Source: Flavobacterium anseongense (GTDB lineage Bacteria > Bacteroidota > Bacteroidia > Flavobacteriales > Flavobacteriaceae). From it: a stretch of 64,000 nucleotides of DNA. The stretch covers positions 310,001 to 374,000 of the forward strand of contig NZ_JAKIHN010000003.1 in NCBI RefSeq assembly GCF_021608185.1, written 5' to 3'. Positions 23,259 to 32,700 of the stretch are shown here, piece by piece. How positions within the stretch are numbered: position 1 is the stretch's first letter; every line of letters begins with the position of its first letter. Below the pieces are notes generated by a model that was given only the letters and a program-made list of their open reading frames with translations, was not told where the DNA came from and made no database searches. Both the position numbers and the translations under genes were made by a program.

Positions 23259-25931
23259 TTACTCTATTATAAGTTTCTTTACTTCTTTTCTGTTTCCGTC
23301 TTTAACCGTTACAAGATATACTCCGGCTTGAACAGAAGTCAACTGAACGTTTTGTTCAAATGTCCCGGTGTTTTGGTAGTTTCTACTGAAAATTTCTCTA
23401 CCTCTGATGTCATGAACAACTACACCAATTTCATTACTTGATGAAGAATTAAATCGGATATTGAAATTTCCGTTACCCGGATTTGGATAAAGGACAAACT
23501 GATCCAAACCAAAGTCTTCGTTAAGTAAAGTTAGCGTTTGGGCACATACTTCAATCGACCAAGAATTTATCGTTCCTATATCATCATTATAAAAATCTGC
23601 GGCTACTAAAGACCAGTTCCCAAGGGTGTTGCCGCCATTGAAAGGAGCTAAAGGTGATGAAGGAGCGAAGGTTCCTGTCATATTGGCTGCGCAACTAAAT
23701 GCTGCAGCACCATCACTTAAAGTAACATTAAAATTATCATTCCCAGCACACGCTCTACTCCAAACAGGAACCTGAGTTGTATTTCCGGGATTGTTTATTG
23801 CAATTACTAAATCCTGTGGGTAAGTGTGTGATACGTTTAATCCAATATTAACATCAGATATTGTACCGCTTATAGGCACATTTATTGTATTTCCAACAAC
23901 AGTTCCAGGTGAATTAGCTCCAACTCCGTCAGGAATCGCCAATGGGGTTGTATTTGTATATGTGTTACATGCTGTAGTTATTGAATAACCAAGTGCTACA
24001 CTTTTAGAAACCGCATAAAATATGTTACCAACTGCTTCAATCATGATACGACAATAAGGAGCAGCGGTAGTTGGCATTGTTATAGTTTCTGAACCATCAT
24101 TAGGAGTATTTGCAGCTAAAACTGTTGGAAAAGTAGCTCCGCCGTCAGTTGACAATAAGATATTTACGTTCGCTGTATTGATGTTATTTGCTGTAGTACC
24201 GGCAACATTCCAAGTAATCGTTTGTGAAGAGCCTAAGCCCCATGAAACATTCTCAACACTTGGATTTGTAATCGTAAATGGTCCAACAGCAGCACATGTT
24301 ACAATCATATTGTCTCTATTAGTTTGACCTCCGTTTGGCGTTCTGTTATCTCTAACTGTTAAGGCAAAAGTGAATGATCTTGCAACAGTTGGAATCACTT
24401 CCCAGGTTGGAGCCAAGTTCCCTGCTAACACTTCTGAGAAAACAGGCATGTAACGATTTGGAGAAGTTGATGGCGGAAGTGATCTGAAGTTTGGTCCTGT
24501 AGTTGCTGTTTGAGTTGGTGGTTGTGTAGAAACCTGAGTGTTTGTTTGTTCCCAGCAATAGGTTAATGCATCTCCATTAGCATCAGAAGCTGTTCCTTTT
24601 AAAATAAAGGCTGTTCCGTTTGGAATGGTATAATTTAGTCCTGCATCAACAACCGGTGCCGTATTTCCACTAGAAGTATTTGCAGAACAAGTTGCCGAAG
24701 TAGTAACTACGGTTGTCATTTGAGCAATGCTGATTGCATGAAAATAAGCGTCACTGTTTGATTGAATATCCGGAGCACAAATTCCGGCATAACCCATAAT
24801 AGTAGTACCACTTCCCGGTTCTACTGAAGAAGACGTTGCTATATTATTGTTACAAGAATTATTAAAAGTATGTTGTCCTCCAAATTGATGGCCCATTTCG
24901 TGAGCAACAAAATCAATATCATAAGGATCTCCAACAGGTGCCGGAGAACCGGTTATACCTCTTGCTTTACTTGATGAACAAACAACCCCTAGACCTGCTA
25001 ATCCACCGCCACCTGTGCTTACAGTATGACCAATATCATAATTGGCAGAACCAATGTAGCTATCAATTTCGCTTTGACTTTCATTTATCAAACTACCCGC
25101 ATTGGTATTACTAAAATTATCTGAAGTAATAAAAATAATCAAATCATTATTGGCAATTAAATTCATGCGCAAAGACATGTCTCTTTCATACAAACCATTT
25201 ACTCTGGTCATTGTTACTGCCATTGCAGCAAGTACAGCTGCCTTCTTTTGTGCTAATGTCCCAGCGCCAACACCTGCAGCGTTAACATGATATGCAGCAT
25301 ATTCAATGGTACAAGCCATAGCTAATCTGTAAACTCTAAACAAACCGTCGTTAACCAATGTTACATTTGGAGTAGTTTTAGAAGCAACGGCTTCTGCATC
25401 ATCTTCTACCATACAGCTAAAGCTTCTGCTACCAGCAATATTTTTTCTGTTGTAAACAATATAATTATTTAAATCTTTAGTATAGGTATCGATATAAAAA
25501 GTGCCTGAATTACCGGAAAGCGACATTACATGCAATCCAAAAATCGTTGTACTGAAACGGATAGTAGCCGTTGGGTCTTCAACACCTGTCCCTGAATACG
25601 ATTTTATATCCGGAAATTTTGCAGACAAGCCAGCCTCCATAATCGGCGCTTCATAAATTCTGTAGTTTTGAATTTCTCCATTTGAATTTGGAAAAGCAAC
25701 AATTACATTTGACTGTATGTTGTTCGATGCTAAAGGCGCATTTTGCAACTGTGTTTTTAAGGCATTAAAATTCAAAGAATATAATTGGTAAGTACTTGGA
25801 ACAGAAGCGCGTTCCATTTTTGGCAAACCACTTATCTTGCTAGGTGAGACTTTTTCCCAAAGTGAATTTTGCCCATTACTGCTTGCGAAAAATAAGACAG
25901 TAATAAATGTAAACAGTAGTGTTTTTTTCAT
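23259..25931 (-). CDS. Secreted reprolysin-like metallopeptidase with P-domain and T9SS sorting domain
   Basis: An 890-residue protein from ATG 25931. A start 30 bases earlier overlaps the promoter -7 box, so it is rejected. A signal peptide (KKTLLFTFITVLFFASSNGQ) is followed by a propeptide, a metzincin catalytic domain with HEMGHQFGGQHTF (zinc HExxHxxGxxH, near residue 343) and downstream GYAGIC Met-turn-like segment, a beta-sandwich region, a proprotein-convertase P-domain (SHTYPQDLVIAINNP to SWSIEVC), and a C-terminal type A T9SS sorting domain (LYPNPGNGNF, VYLVTVKDGN, KKLIIE). It is probably exported to the cell surface or medium as a protease. Confidence 0.93.
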   Translation of the reverse strand: MKKTLLFTFITVLFFASSNGQNSLWEKVSPSKISGLPKMERASVPSTYQLYSLNFNALKTQLQNAPLASNNIQSNVIVAFPNSNGEIQNYRIYEAPIMEAGLSAKFPDIKSYSGTGVEDPTATIRFSTTIFGLHVMSLSGNSGTFYIDTYTKDLNNYIVYNRKNIAGSRSFSCMVEDDAEAVASKTTPNVTLVNDGLFRVYRLAMACTIEYAAYHVNAAGVGAGTLAQKKAAVLAAMAVTMTRVNGLYERDMSLRMNLIANNDLIIFITSDNFSNTNAGSLINESQSEIDSYIGSANYDIGHTVSTGGGGLAGLGVVCSSSKARGITGSPAPVGDPYDIDFVAHEMGHQFGGQHTFNNSCNNNIATSSSVEPGSGTTIMGYAGICAPDIQSNSDAYFHAISIAQMTTVVTTSATCSANTSSGNTAPVVDAGLNYTIPNGTAFILKGTASDANGDALTYCWEQTNTQVSTQPPTQTATTGPNFRSLPPSTSPNRYMPVFSEVLAGNLAPTWEVIPTVARSFTFALTVRDNRTPNGGQTNRDNMIVTCAAVGPFTITNPSVENVSWGLGSSQTITWNVAGTTANNINTANVNILLSTDGGATFPTVLAANTPNDGSETITMPTTAAPYCRIMIEAVGNIFYAVSKSVALGYSITTACNTYTNTTPLAIPDGVGANSPGTVVGNTINVPISGTISDVNIGLNVSHTYPQDLVIAINNPGNTTQVPVWSRACAGNDNFNVTLSDGAAAFSCAANMTGTFAPSSPLAPFNGGNTLGNWSLVAADFYNDDIGTINSWSIEVCAQTLTLLNEDFGLDQFVLYPNPGNGNFNIRFNSSSSNEIGVVVHDIRGREIFSRNYQNTGTFEQNVQLTSVQAGVYLVTVKDGNRKEVKKLIIE

Positions 25932-25958
25932 AATGTTTTTAGGTTTGTTATAAGCGTC

Positions 25959-25988
25959 CAAAGATAATTATCTTTTAATTATTTACAA
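25959..25988 (-). promoter_or_regulatory. Promoter of the secreted metallopeptidase
   Basis: Minus strand TTG (25986-25988), 19-base spacer, TATCTTTG (25959-25966). This fixes the start codon at 25931. Confidence 0.7.
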
Positions 25989-26088
25989 GTAACGATGCTG
26001 TTTTTTAGATTAATAACTCTAAACTTTAACAAATTCTATTTTATTCGTGTTTTTTCGATGAAAATTATTATATTAAAATTCTAAAACA

Positions 26089-26096
26089 TATTTTTG
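26089..26096 (+). promoter_or_regulatory. -7 box of the ribF promoter
   Basis: TATTTTTG, a TAnnTTTG match 18 bases before the TTG start of ribF; no clear -33 TTG. Confidence 0.45.
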
Positions 26097-26113
26097 CGGA
26101 ATACATTTTATCA

Positions 26114-27043
26114 TTGAAAATATTCAATTCCATAAAGTCATTTAATGCTATTAGCCCAACAATTGTAACTATTGGTACTTTTGATGGTGTACATCTTGGG
26201 CACAAAAAAATCCTGGCACAGATTACCAAAAGCGCTCATGATTTAAATTGTGAAAGTTTGGTGCTTACCTTTTTTCCGCATCCCAGAATGGTGCTTCAGG
26301 AAGGCACCGAGATGAAACAACTCAACACCTTAAATGAAAAAATTGAACTACTCAATAATTTAGGAATTGACAATCTTGTTGTTCATCCGTTTGACAAAGA
26401 ATTTTCCAGACTAACTGCCGAAGAATTTGTCAAAGAGGTTTTAGTTGATGGTTTCAAAATCAAAAAAATAATTATTGGACACGATCATCGTTTTGGCAGA
26501 AACAGAACCGCCAATATTGATGATTTAATCAGTTTTGGCGAAACTTATGGTTTTGAAGTAGAACAAATTTCGGCTGAAGAAATTGACGAGGTTTCTATCA
26601 GTTCAACCAAAATAAGAAATGCGCTTTTAGAAGGGAATATCGAATTGACTACTACTTACTTAGGGTATAATTATTCGCTATCCGGAATCATTTCCAAAGG
26701 CAAACAATTAGGAAGAACTATTGGCTATCCAACAGCTAATATCAAAATAGAAGAAGACTACAAGCTCATTCCGCTAAATGGTGTTTACGTTGCTAAAAGT
26801 ATCCTAAACGGACAAATTGTTTTTGGCATGATGAACATTGGCACAAGACCAACTGTAGACGGGACAACCCAAACCATAGAAATTAATTTTTTTGATTTCA
26901 AACAGGATTTATACGGACAAAAAATCACGGTTTCTCTTTTACACCGAATGCGCTCTGAACAAAAATTCGAATCTTTAGACGCGTTAAGAAACCAGTTGAG
27001 TATCGATAAAGCGATGGCAGAAAACTACATCAGCCAATTGTAG
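26114..27043 (+). CDS. ribF: Bifunctional riboflavin kinase / FMN adenylyltransferase
   Basis: A 309-residue enzyme that phosphorylates riboflavin to FMN and then makes FAD. The N-terminal nucleotidyltransferase has GTFDGVHLGHKK (about residues 21-32), HPRMVL and IIGHDHRFGRNR; the SSTKIRNALLEGN motif follows; the C-terminal kinase domain has GRTIGYPTANI and GVYVAK. The start is the TTG at 26114, the only one giving the full N-terminus and lying right after the -7 box. No FMN riboswitch is seen. Confidence 0.95.
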   Translation: MKIFNSIKSFNAISPTIVTIGTFDGVHLGHKKILAQITKSAHDLNCESLVLTFFPHPRMVLQEGTEMKQLNTLNEKIELLNNLGIDNLVVHPFDKEFSRLTAEEFVKEVLVDGFKIKKIIIGHDHRFGRNRTANIDDLISFGETYGFEVEQISAEEIDEVSISSTKIRNALLEGNIELTTTYLGYNYSLSGIISKGKQLGRTIGYPTANIKIEEDYKLIPLNGVYVAKSILNGQIVFGMMNIGTRPTVDGTTQTIEINFFDFKQDLYGQKITVSLLHRMRSEQKFESLDALRNQLSIDKAMAENYISQL

Positions 27044-27121
27044 TAATATTATTATTCTTGATTTATATTTTATTCTCTTTCCTTTTTCTGTTAAATAATT
27101 AAATTTTTAAAGATATTTTCT

Positions 27122-27129
27122 TAAATTTG
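27122..27129 (+). promoter_or_regulatory. -7 box before the small membrane protein gene
   Basis: TAAATTTG, TAnnTTTG type, 37 bases before the ATG at 27167. Confidence 0.45.
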
Positions 27130-27166
27130 ATAGCGTGCTTCGATTATTCACTCAAATCCATTTAAG

Positions 27167-27610
27167 ATGAAAATAGCTAGAGAACTTTCAAACGGAATCA
27201 TAATCTTTGCCCTAATCGCGGTTTACTTTCTGGTAATAGAATTTTTAGGATTATCCCACATACTTTATTTGAGAATGCTTAATGCATTAATTGTATTTTA
27301 TGGCGTAAACCGAACCTTGAAAGCTAATTTTGCTGAAGGTAAAGCAGGCTATGTTTCTAACTTACTTTCTGCCGGAGTAACGGCTGTATTAGGTGTTTTA
27401 CTTAGTGTTGGTGGTTTGCTTTCCTACATTTATTTAAGAGGTGGCGACAGCTATATTAATACACTGTCAGAAGATTTTTTATTTGGAGGAAACCCTACGG
27501 CAAATGAGTATTGCATAGGCGTTTTGTTTGAAGGACTTGCTTCAGCCGTAATTGTAGTTTTTGTAACCATGCAACTCTGGAGAAATAAAACATCGACTCA
27601 AGATTCTTAA
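27167..27610 (+). CDS. Four-TM integral membrane protein (DUF4199-like)
   Basis: A 147-residue protein with four hydrophobic segments: about residues 9-28, 31-47 (short), 63-88 and 118-140. The segment order and size resemble DUF4199-type Bacteroidota membrane proteins, but I am not certain. No catalytic motif. It stands alone between ribF and bioB, with a TAnnTTTG box upstream. Inner-membrane location is clear; function unknown. Confidence 0.6.
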   Translation: MKIARELSNGIIIFALIAVYFLVIEFLGLSHILYLRMLNALIVFYGVNRTLKANFAEGKAGYVSNLLSAGVTAVLGVLLSVGGLLSYIYLRGGDSYINTLSEDFLFGGNPTANEYCIGVLFEGLASAVIVVFVTMQLWRNKTSTQDS

Positions 27611-27631
27611 ATCCTTTATTAAAGTTTAACA

Positions 27632-27665
27632 AAATTGTAACTTACATACAATTTAACTACTTTTG
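27632..27665 (+). promoter_or_regulatory. bioB promoter overlapped by an inverted repeat (candidate biotin operator)
   Basis: TTG (27635-27637), 20-base spacer, TACTTTTG (27658-27665). Between and over them lies a perfect inverted repeat AAATTGTA (27632-27639) - 7 bases - TACAATTT (27647-27654). The TTGTA half-sites recall BirA-type operators, but spacing differs from the classical site. Confidence 0.6.
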
Positions 27666-27686
27666 GTGCACGATAAAATTGCACCT

Positions 27687-28772
27687 ATGAGCATCACAAA
27701 ACACAATTGGACCAAGGAAGAAATTATTGCTATTTATAACAAACCTATGATGGATTTGCTGTATGAAGCAGCAACAATACATAGACAACATCACGACCCA
27801 AATGTTGTTCAGGTTTCTACTTTATTATCTATAAAAACCGGTGGTTGCCCTGAAGATTGTGGCTATTGTCCACAAGCTGCCCGTTATCATACCGATATTG
27901 AGGGCAATGATTTAATGTCGGTAAGCCAAGTAAAAGCTCAGGCTTTACGTGCTAAATCAAATGGATCATCTCGTGTTTGTATGGGAGCTGCGTGGCGTAA
28001 TGTAAAAGACGGTGAAGAATTTGACCAAGTGTTAGAAATGGTTCGTACTATTAACAAACTGGATATGGAAGTGTGTTGCACCTTGGGAATGTTAACCGAA
28101 AACCAAGCACAGCGATTAGCCGAAGCAGGTTTGTATGCCTACAATCACAACTTAGACACATCTGAAGATTATTATAAAGAAGTAATTTCTACACGCGGTT
28201 TTGAAGACCGATTGGAAACTATCGAGAATGTCCGTAAAACCAATGTTACGGTTTGTAGCGGTGGTATTATCGGAATGGGAGAAAGCATAGAAGACAGAGC
28301 CGGAATGTTAGTCGCTCTTTCTACTTTAAACCCACAACCGGAATCAGTCCCGATTAATGCTTTGGTAGCGGTTGAAGGAACTCCGATGGAAAATGAAAAA
28401 CCAGTCGAGATTTGGGAAATGATTCGAATGGTAGCTACTACCCGAATTGTAATGCCGGAAACTCAGGTTCGTCTTTCTGCCGGAAGAACAGAAATGTCAC
28501 GCGAAGGTCAGGCTATGTGTTTCTTTGCCGGAGCGAATTCGATTTTTGCCGGTGATAAATTATTAACCACTCCAAATCCGGACGTAAATGAAGACATGAA
28601 AATGTTTGAAACACTTGGATTAGTTGCTCAAAAACCATTTATTAAAGCAATGCAGCCTACAACTGTTGAAGCTGCCGATTCTCAATTCCAGTCGTTAGGA
28701 GAAAAACCAAAATGGTCACGTCCCGGACATACAATCGAAAGAAACTTGCAGTCCTCCACAAAAGGGAAATAA
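27687..28772 (+). CDS. bioB: Biotin synthase
   Basis: A radical-SAM enzyme that inserts sulfur into dethiobiotin, the last step of biotin synthesis. From ATG 27687 the protein has 361 residues; an upstream TTG overlaps the -7 box and is rejected. The radical-SAM cluster motif is Cys54-x3-Cys58-x2-Cys61 in GGCPEDCGYCPQA; other hallmarks are SRVCMGAAWRNV, YNHNLDTSEDYY, GGIIGMGES and RLSAGRTEM (2Fe-2S arginine region). It is about 12 kb from the other bio genes, which form a separate operon at 40986-46538. Confidence 0.97.
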   Translation: MSITKHNWTKEEIIAIYNKPMMDLLYEAATIHRQHHDPNVVQVSTLLSIKTGGCPEDCGYCPQAARYHTDIEGNDLMSVSQVKAQALRAKSNGSSRVCMGAAWRNVKDGEEFDQVLEMVRTINKLDMEVCCTLGMLTENQAQRLAEAGLYAYNHNLDTSEDYYKEVISTRGFEDRLETIENVRKTNVTVCSGGIIGMGESIEDRAGMLVALSTLNPQPESVPINALVAVEGTPMENEKPVEIWEMIRMVATTRIVMPETQVRLSAGRTEMSREGQAMCFFAGANSIFAGDKLLTTPNPDVNEDMKMFETLGLVAQKPFIKAMQPTTVEAADSQFQSLGEKPKWSRPGHTIERNLQSSTKGK

Positions 28773-28814
28773 GATTTTTAACTTTTCTTGTATTTCTTTT
28801 TTCAAAAGCTTTTA

Positions 28815-28847
28815 TAAATTTGCTCTTTGTCTCGTGACTTAGAGCAT
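28815..28847 (+). promoter_or_regulatory. -7 box and leader hairpin of the cupin-fold gene
   Basis: TAAATTTG (28815-28822) is followed directly by a hairpin GCTCT...AGAGC (28823-28846) and a T-run. It can be the gene's promoter with a structured leader, the bioB terminator, or both. Confidence 0.45.
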
Positions 28848-28866
28848 TTTTTATAAAAGACTTTAT

Positions 28867-29724
28867 ATGACGTTAGCATTAACAGAAATTGAACGCGTAA
28901 AGACCATTAGCAAAAAGGATTTCTATAACAATTATGTTAAAAAGCAAAAACCACTGGTTGTTGAGCAATTAATTACAGATTGGCCAGCGCACGAAAAATG
29001 GAATTTAAATTACATCAAAAAGGTAGCGGGAGATAAAACAGTACCACTTTATGATGATAGACCCGTTTCACATGAAGACGGTTTTAATGAAGCTCATGCC
29101 AAAATGAAAATGGCTGATTATATTGATTTACTTCAATCAAAGCCAACCAACTATCGCATTTTTCTCTATAATCTAATAAAGGAAGTTCCTGTTTTAAAGG
29201 AGGATTTTAAATGGCCTGATATTGGATTACGATTGGTAAAACAATTGCCAATGTTGTTTTTTGGTGGAGAAAACTCCAAGGTATTCATGCATTATGACAT
29301 TGATTATTCTAATATTTTACATTTTCATTTTCACGGCACAAAAAGATGCGTTTTGTTTGCTCCCGATCAAAGTCAATACCTATACAAAGTACCACACTCT
29401 TTAATTTCAAGAGAAGACATAGATTTTGACTATCCTGATTTTGAAAAATGGCCTGCATTAAAAAAAGCCAAAGGGTTGGTCACCGAATTAAAACATGGTG
29501 AAATGCTATACATGCCGGAAGGCTATTGGCATTATATGAAATATGTCACTCCCGGATTCTCGATGAGTTTGAGAGCTTTCCCGAGAAGTATTACTAATTT
29601 ATCGAAAGCAGCTTACAATGTTTTCATCATGAGAAACTTAGACAATATGATGCGAAAATGGAAAGGACAGCAATGGATTGATTACAAAAATCGAAAAGCT
29701 ATTACCAATACAGAAACACATTAA
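28867..29724 (+). CDS. Cupin-like (JmjC-type) Fe(II)/2-oxoglutarate oxygenase family protein
   Basis: A 285-residue Cupin_8/JmjC-like protein. The N-terminus KKQKPLVVEQLITDWPA is the usual family opening. The metal site is likely His and Asp of FMHYDIDYSN plus the distal His of MPEGYWHYMKY; GTKRCVLFAPDQSQYLY is the intervening strand pair. Members hydroxylate proteins or small molecules; the substrate here is unknown. Cytoplasmic, no signal peptide. It has its own promoter-like box and ends at a bidirectional terminator. Confidence 0.85.
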   Translation: MTLALTEIERVKTISKKDFYNNYVKKQKPLVVEQLITDWPAHEKWNLNYIKKVAGDKTVPLYDDRPVSHEDGFNEAHAKMKMADYIDLLQSKPTNYRIFLYNLIKEVPVLKEDFKWPDIGLRLVKQLPMLFFGGENSKVFMHYDIDYSNILHFHFHGTKRCVLFAPDQSQYLYKVPHSLISREDIDFDYPDFEKWPALKKAKGLVTELKHGEMLYMPEGYWHYMKYVTPGFSMSLRAFPRSITNLSKAAYNVFIMRNLDNMMRKWKGQQWIDYKNRKAITNTETH

Positions 29725-29727
29725 ATA

Positions 29728-29763
29728 AAAGCGGTCCAGTTAAAAATAACCAGACCGCTTTAT
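29728..29763. terminator. Bidirectional terminator
   Basis: AAAGCGGTC and GACCGCTTT arms with an inner GTTA/TAAC pair, between the cupin gene and the convergent T9SS gene. Confidence 0.8.
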
Positions 29764-29781
29764 ACTTTACCTTTTGCTCGT

Positions 29782-32700
29782 TTACAGAATAATTTTTCTT
29801 GAAATCGTAACACCATTTTTCAACTTAATCTTTACGATTAAGGTTTGATGACTCATCGTAATATTTGATGTTGAAAAAGTTTTATTACTTATTGCTTTGG
29901 CAAAGAACAATTGTCTGCCTAACACATCGTATACCGTTACTTCCTGTATGTCTTCCATAAAAGACTTGATGGTCATTTCGCCATGATTAGTCGCTACGAC
30001 AACGCCATTGTCAAGAGTTTCAAAATCAGGAGTTCCAAGAGCTTCATTGGTGTATCTTAGTATAAACCTATCTTCATACCTGCCGTAATTCGTAGTAAAA
30101 GTATATGAAGATTGTTTTAAATCATGAATAATATTCATGTCTCTGTCTTCTAAATAAATATTTTGATCTGTATTGAATATTCCTTCTTTTTCATCTAAAC
30201 TAATCGTAAACTGACCATTTGCTATACTGAAATAACCCAGAGGCACCTTGTCTGCATCTGTAAATGAAGGCCTTGCCTGAATCTTGTATTTTTCATTTTG
30301 AGCAAGCGAATAAAAACTAACCTGTGAATTGGTAGTGTTTACCCTACCGTCATATGCCCAATCAAATCCTAATGTAGTTTGCTCAAAGTATCCAATAAGA
30401 AGTTGGCTAAACAATCCGTCCGGGTTTTGAAGGTTTAACCAAAGTCTATCTCTTTCGATTTCAGAAGTAGTGTTGTTGTTTTTAAAAAAATCATTATTTA
30501 AATACGTTTTGTCACGCATCGAATTATTAAAAACAATGTCAACATTATTGGACTGTGCTTCAATAAAAAATCCTTGTCCCGAAGCTACTTTACCCGTAGG
30601 TATTGTACTTCCTGTTCCACTGGCTGTTCCTCCGGAAAGGTTGTAATAGGCATAGTCAGCTGTAACAAAATTTGATGCACTCGGACCCGGATTAGAAACA
30701 GATACATCTGCAACATGTGTCCAAAAATAAAGTGTACCTGATGTTTTTGTGCCATTATCCGTTATGAATTTATCTGCAAAAATTGCTGACGGATAAGGAT
30801 TCCCTACCAAATTAAAATCATCAGTAGTACTCGCTGCATTTGCGCTTTCATATATTCTTGTAGAAATAACACCATTGTTTGGCACACCTAAAAAGGATAC
30901 TGTTGTAGGCAATGCCTGTGGCCCAAATGCTACTGAAGTTGGCGCCATGACAGCATAGCCTTTGCCCGTTGTCATTGTCGAGCCTGACCCTGCATAAACC
31001 CATGCATCACCATTATCATCAAAACTATCTGCCGGAGCATTACCGGTTGCAGCAGTGACTAAATCTGCAAAATTTTGTGTATTGAAAGTAAACGAATAAT
31101 CGGTTCGCCAACCGCTGAATATAGCCGATAGAGCTCTTGTATCTGCTACAGGTCTTGACCAATAAAAATAATCATAACGCTCATAAGGTGTTGTAGTTCT
31201 TTTATAAGTAATATTCCCGGAATTAGTGACATTATTATTGATCTGAACTAAACTGGAATTATTTTCAAAAGTCATGGTAGCTGTAGGTGCTGCTGCTACT
31301 GTTAGTTTCTTTAATAAAGTTAAAGTATGTGAAGAATTGAACACTACATTTCCGCTGGTCACTGTACAAGCGCAGCCTTCTAAACTTGCAGGTGAAGAAT
31401 AGCTTCCAATAAATTCTAAGTTGGTATTTCCGGTTGGTATTGCTGAGGAAAAACTAACACCATTCCATGTTGACCATGCTGTTCCGTCCCATATAGAAGT
31501 ACGGGTAGAAAATTCATCGGCGCCAATATCAGGTGCTGTTGCATCTCTTGCGTCATTGTCATAATCTATTATGTTGGGTGACGCTAATACTAATGCACCA
31601 CCTTCACCACTATTACAAGTAGCGTTATTTATGTGTAAATCTGCGGTTGGAATATCTACAAAAGATACCACGGCTTCCGTAAGGCTGTTTGCATCTTTAC
31701 CTGTTGCCTGCCACGTTGTAAAGCTATTATCTGTAATTCCATTTGTCGCGACTATTGTGGCTGCATTAGTTGCATTTAGGATGTTGTAATTACTATTCAT
31801 ATTAGGCAATCCGGAAGTTAAATTAGCTAACGCATAATTCTTACCATTCCCGGTTCTTGTCATATTTAAAATGTTATTATAAATATTGGCGGTAGCAACA
31901 GGGCTGGTCGCCGTATTAAATTGCAAGGCTACGCTATTTTGTGTCCCGGTTGAACTTCCTCCAATTGTAATACTATTATAATAATAATTTCTTGTATTTG
32001 TTCCTCCCGGATCATAGACTCCCAAACATTGCATCCCATTGGTATTGGAACCATTACTTAAGGATATCATGTTGTTTGCAAAAGTCCAGCTACCGCCAAC
32101 AGGCCAAAAACCTACAATATATGGACTGGTTCCTGTGGCTGTGTTTGTAAGACCATAAATTCTATTTCTGATCATTGTCCCACCAGATGATACTCCTCCG
32201 GCAGCAATAGCAGCTACACCTATATTAGCATTTGCAGTTGTAGTTGCATTTAGGTTATAAATTGTATTTAAGTTAACGGTATAGGAATTTGAGGTAGAAG
32301 CTGAAATCAAAATCCCAACAATCGCAGATGAAATTCCGGTGCCTGTATTCGTTGTAGCTCCATTTAAATCATAAATAACATTTGATGAAATGGTAACAGG
32401 ATTAGAAGCTGAAGCCGGAGCAACGTGAATACCCCTGATAGCAGAAGAAGTCCCAGTGCTACTATTTGTCAGTCCGCTAATTGTATTACCGGTTATCGAA
32501 TTGGATGATGATCCCGGAATAGCCATGTAAATTCCTTTAAACGAACCCGCATTCGTAGAAGACGTCAGTGTGGAAATAACATTATTGGTAATCGTTTGTG
32601 TTGCACCACCAGCGACCCATATTGCTACTACATCAGAAGTAGTTGTTGTACTGGATAGTCCTGAAATTATATTTGCATTAACCTTTTTTGCTCCTGAGTT

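Noticed and set aside
25932..25961. Longer N-terminus of the secreted metallopeptidase
   Set aside because: It overlaps the predicted -7 box and would put ten residues before the signal peptide.
26000..26113. FMN riboswitch before ribF
   Set aside because: The leader is short and AT-rich, without the conserved RFN element stems.
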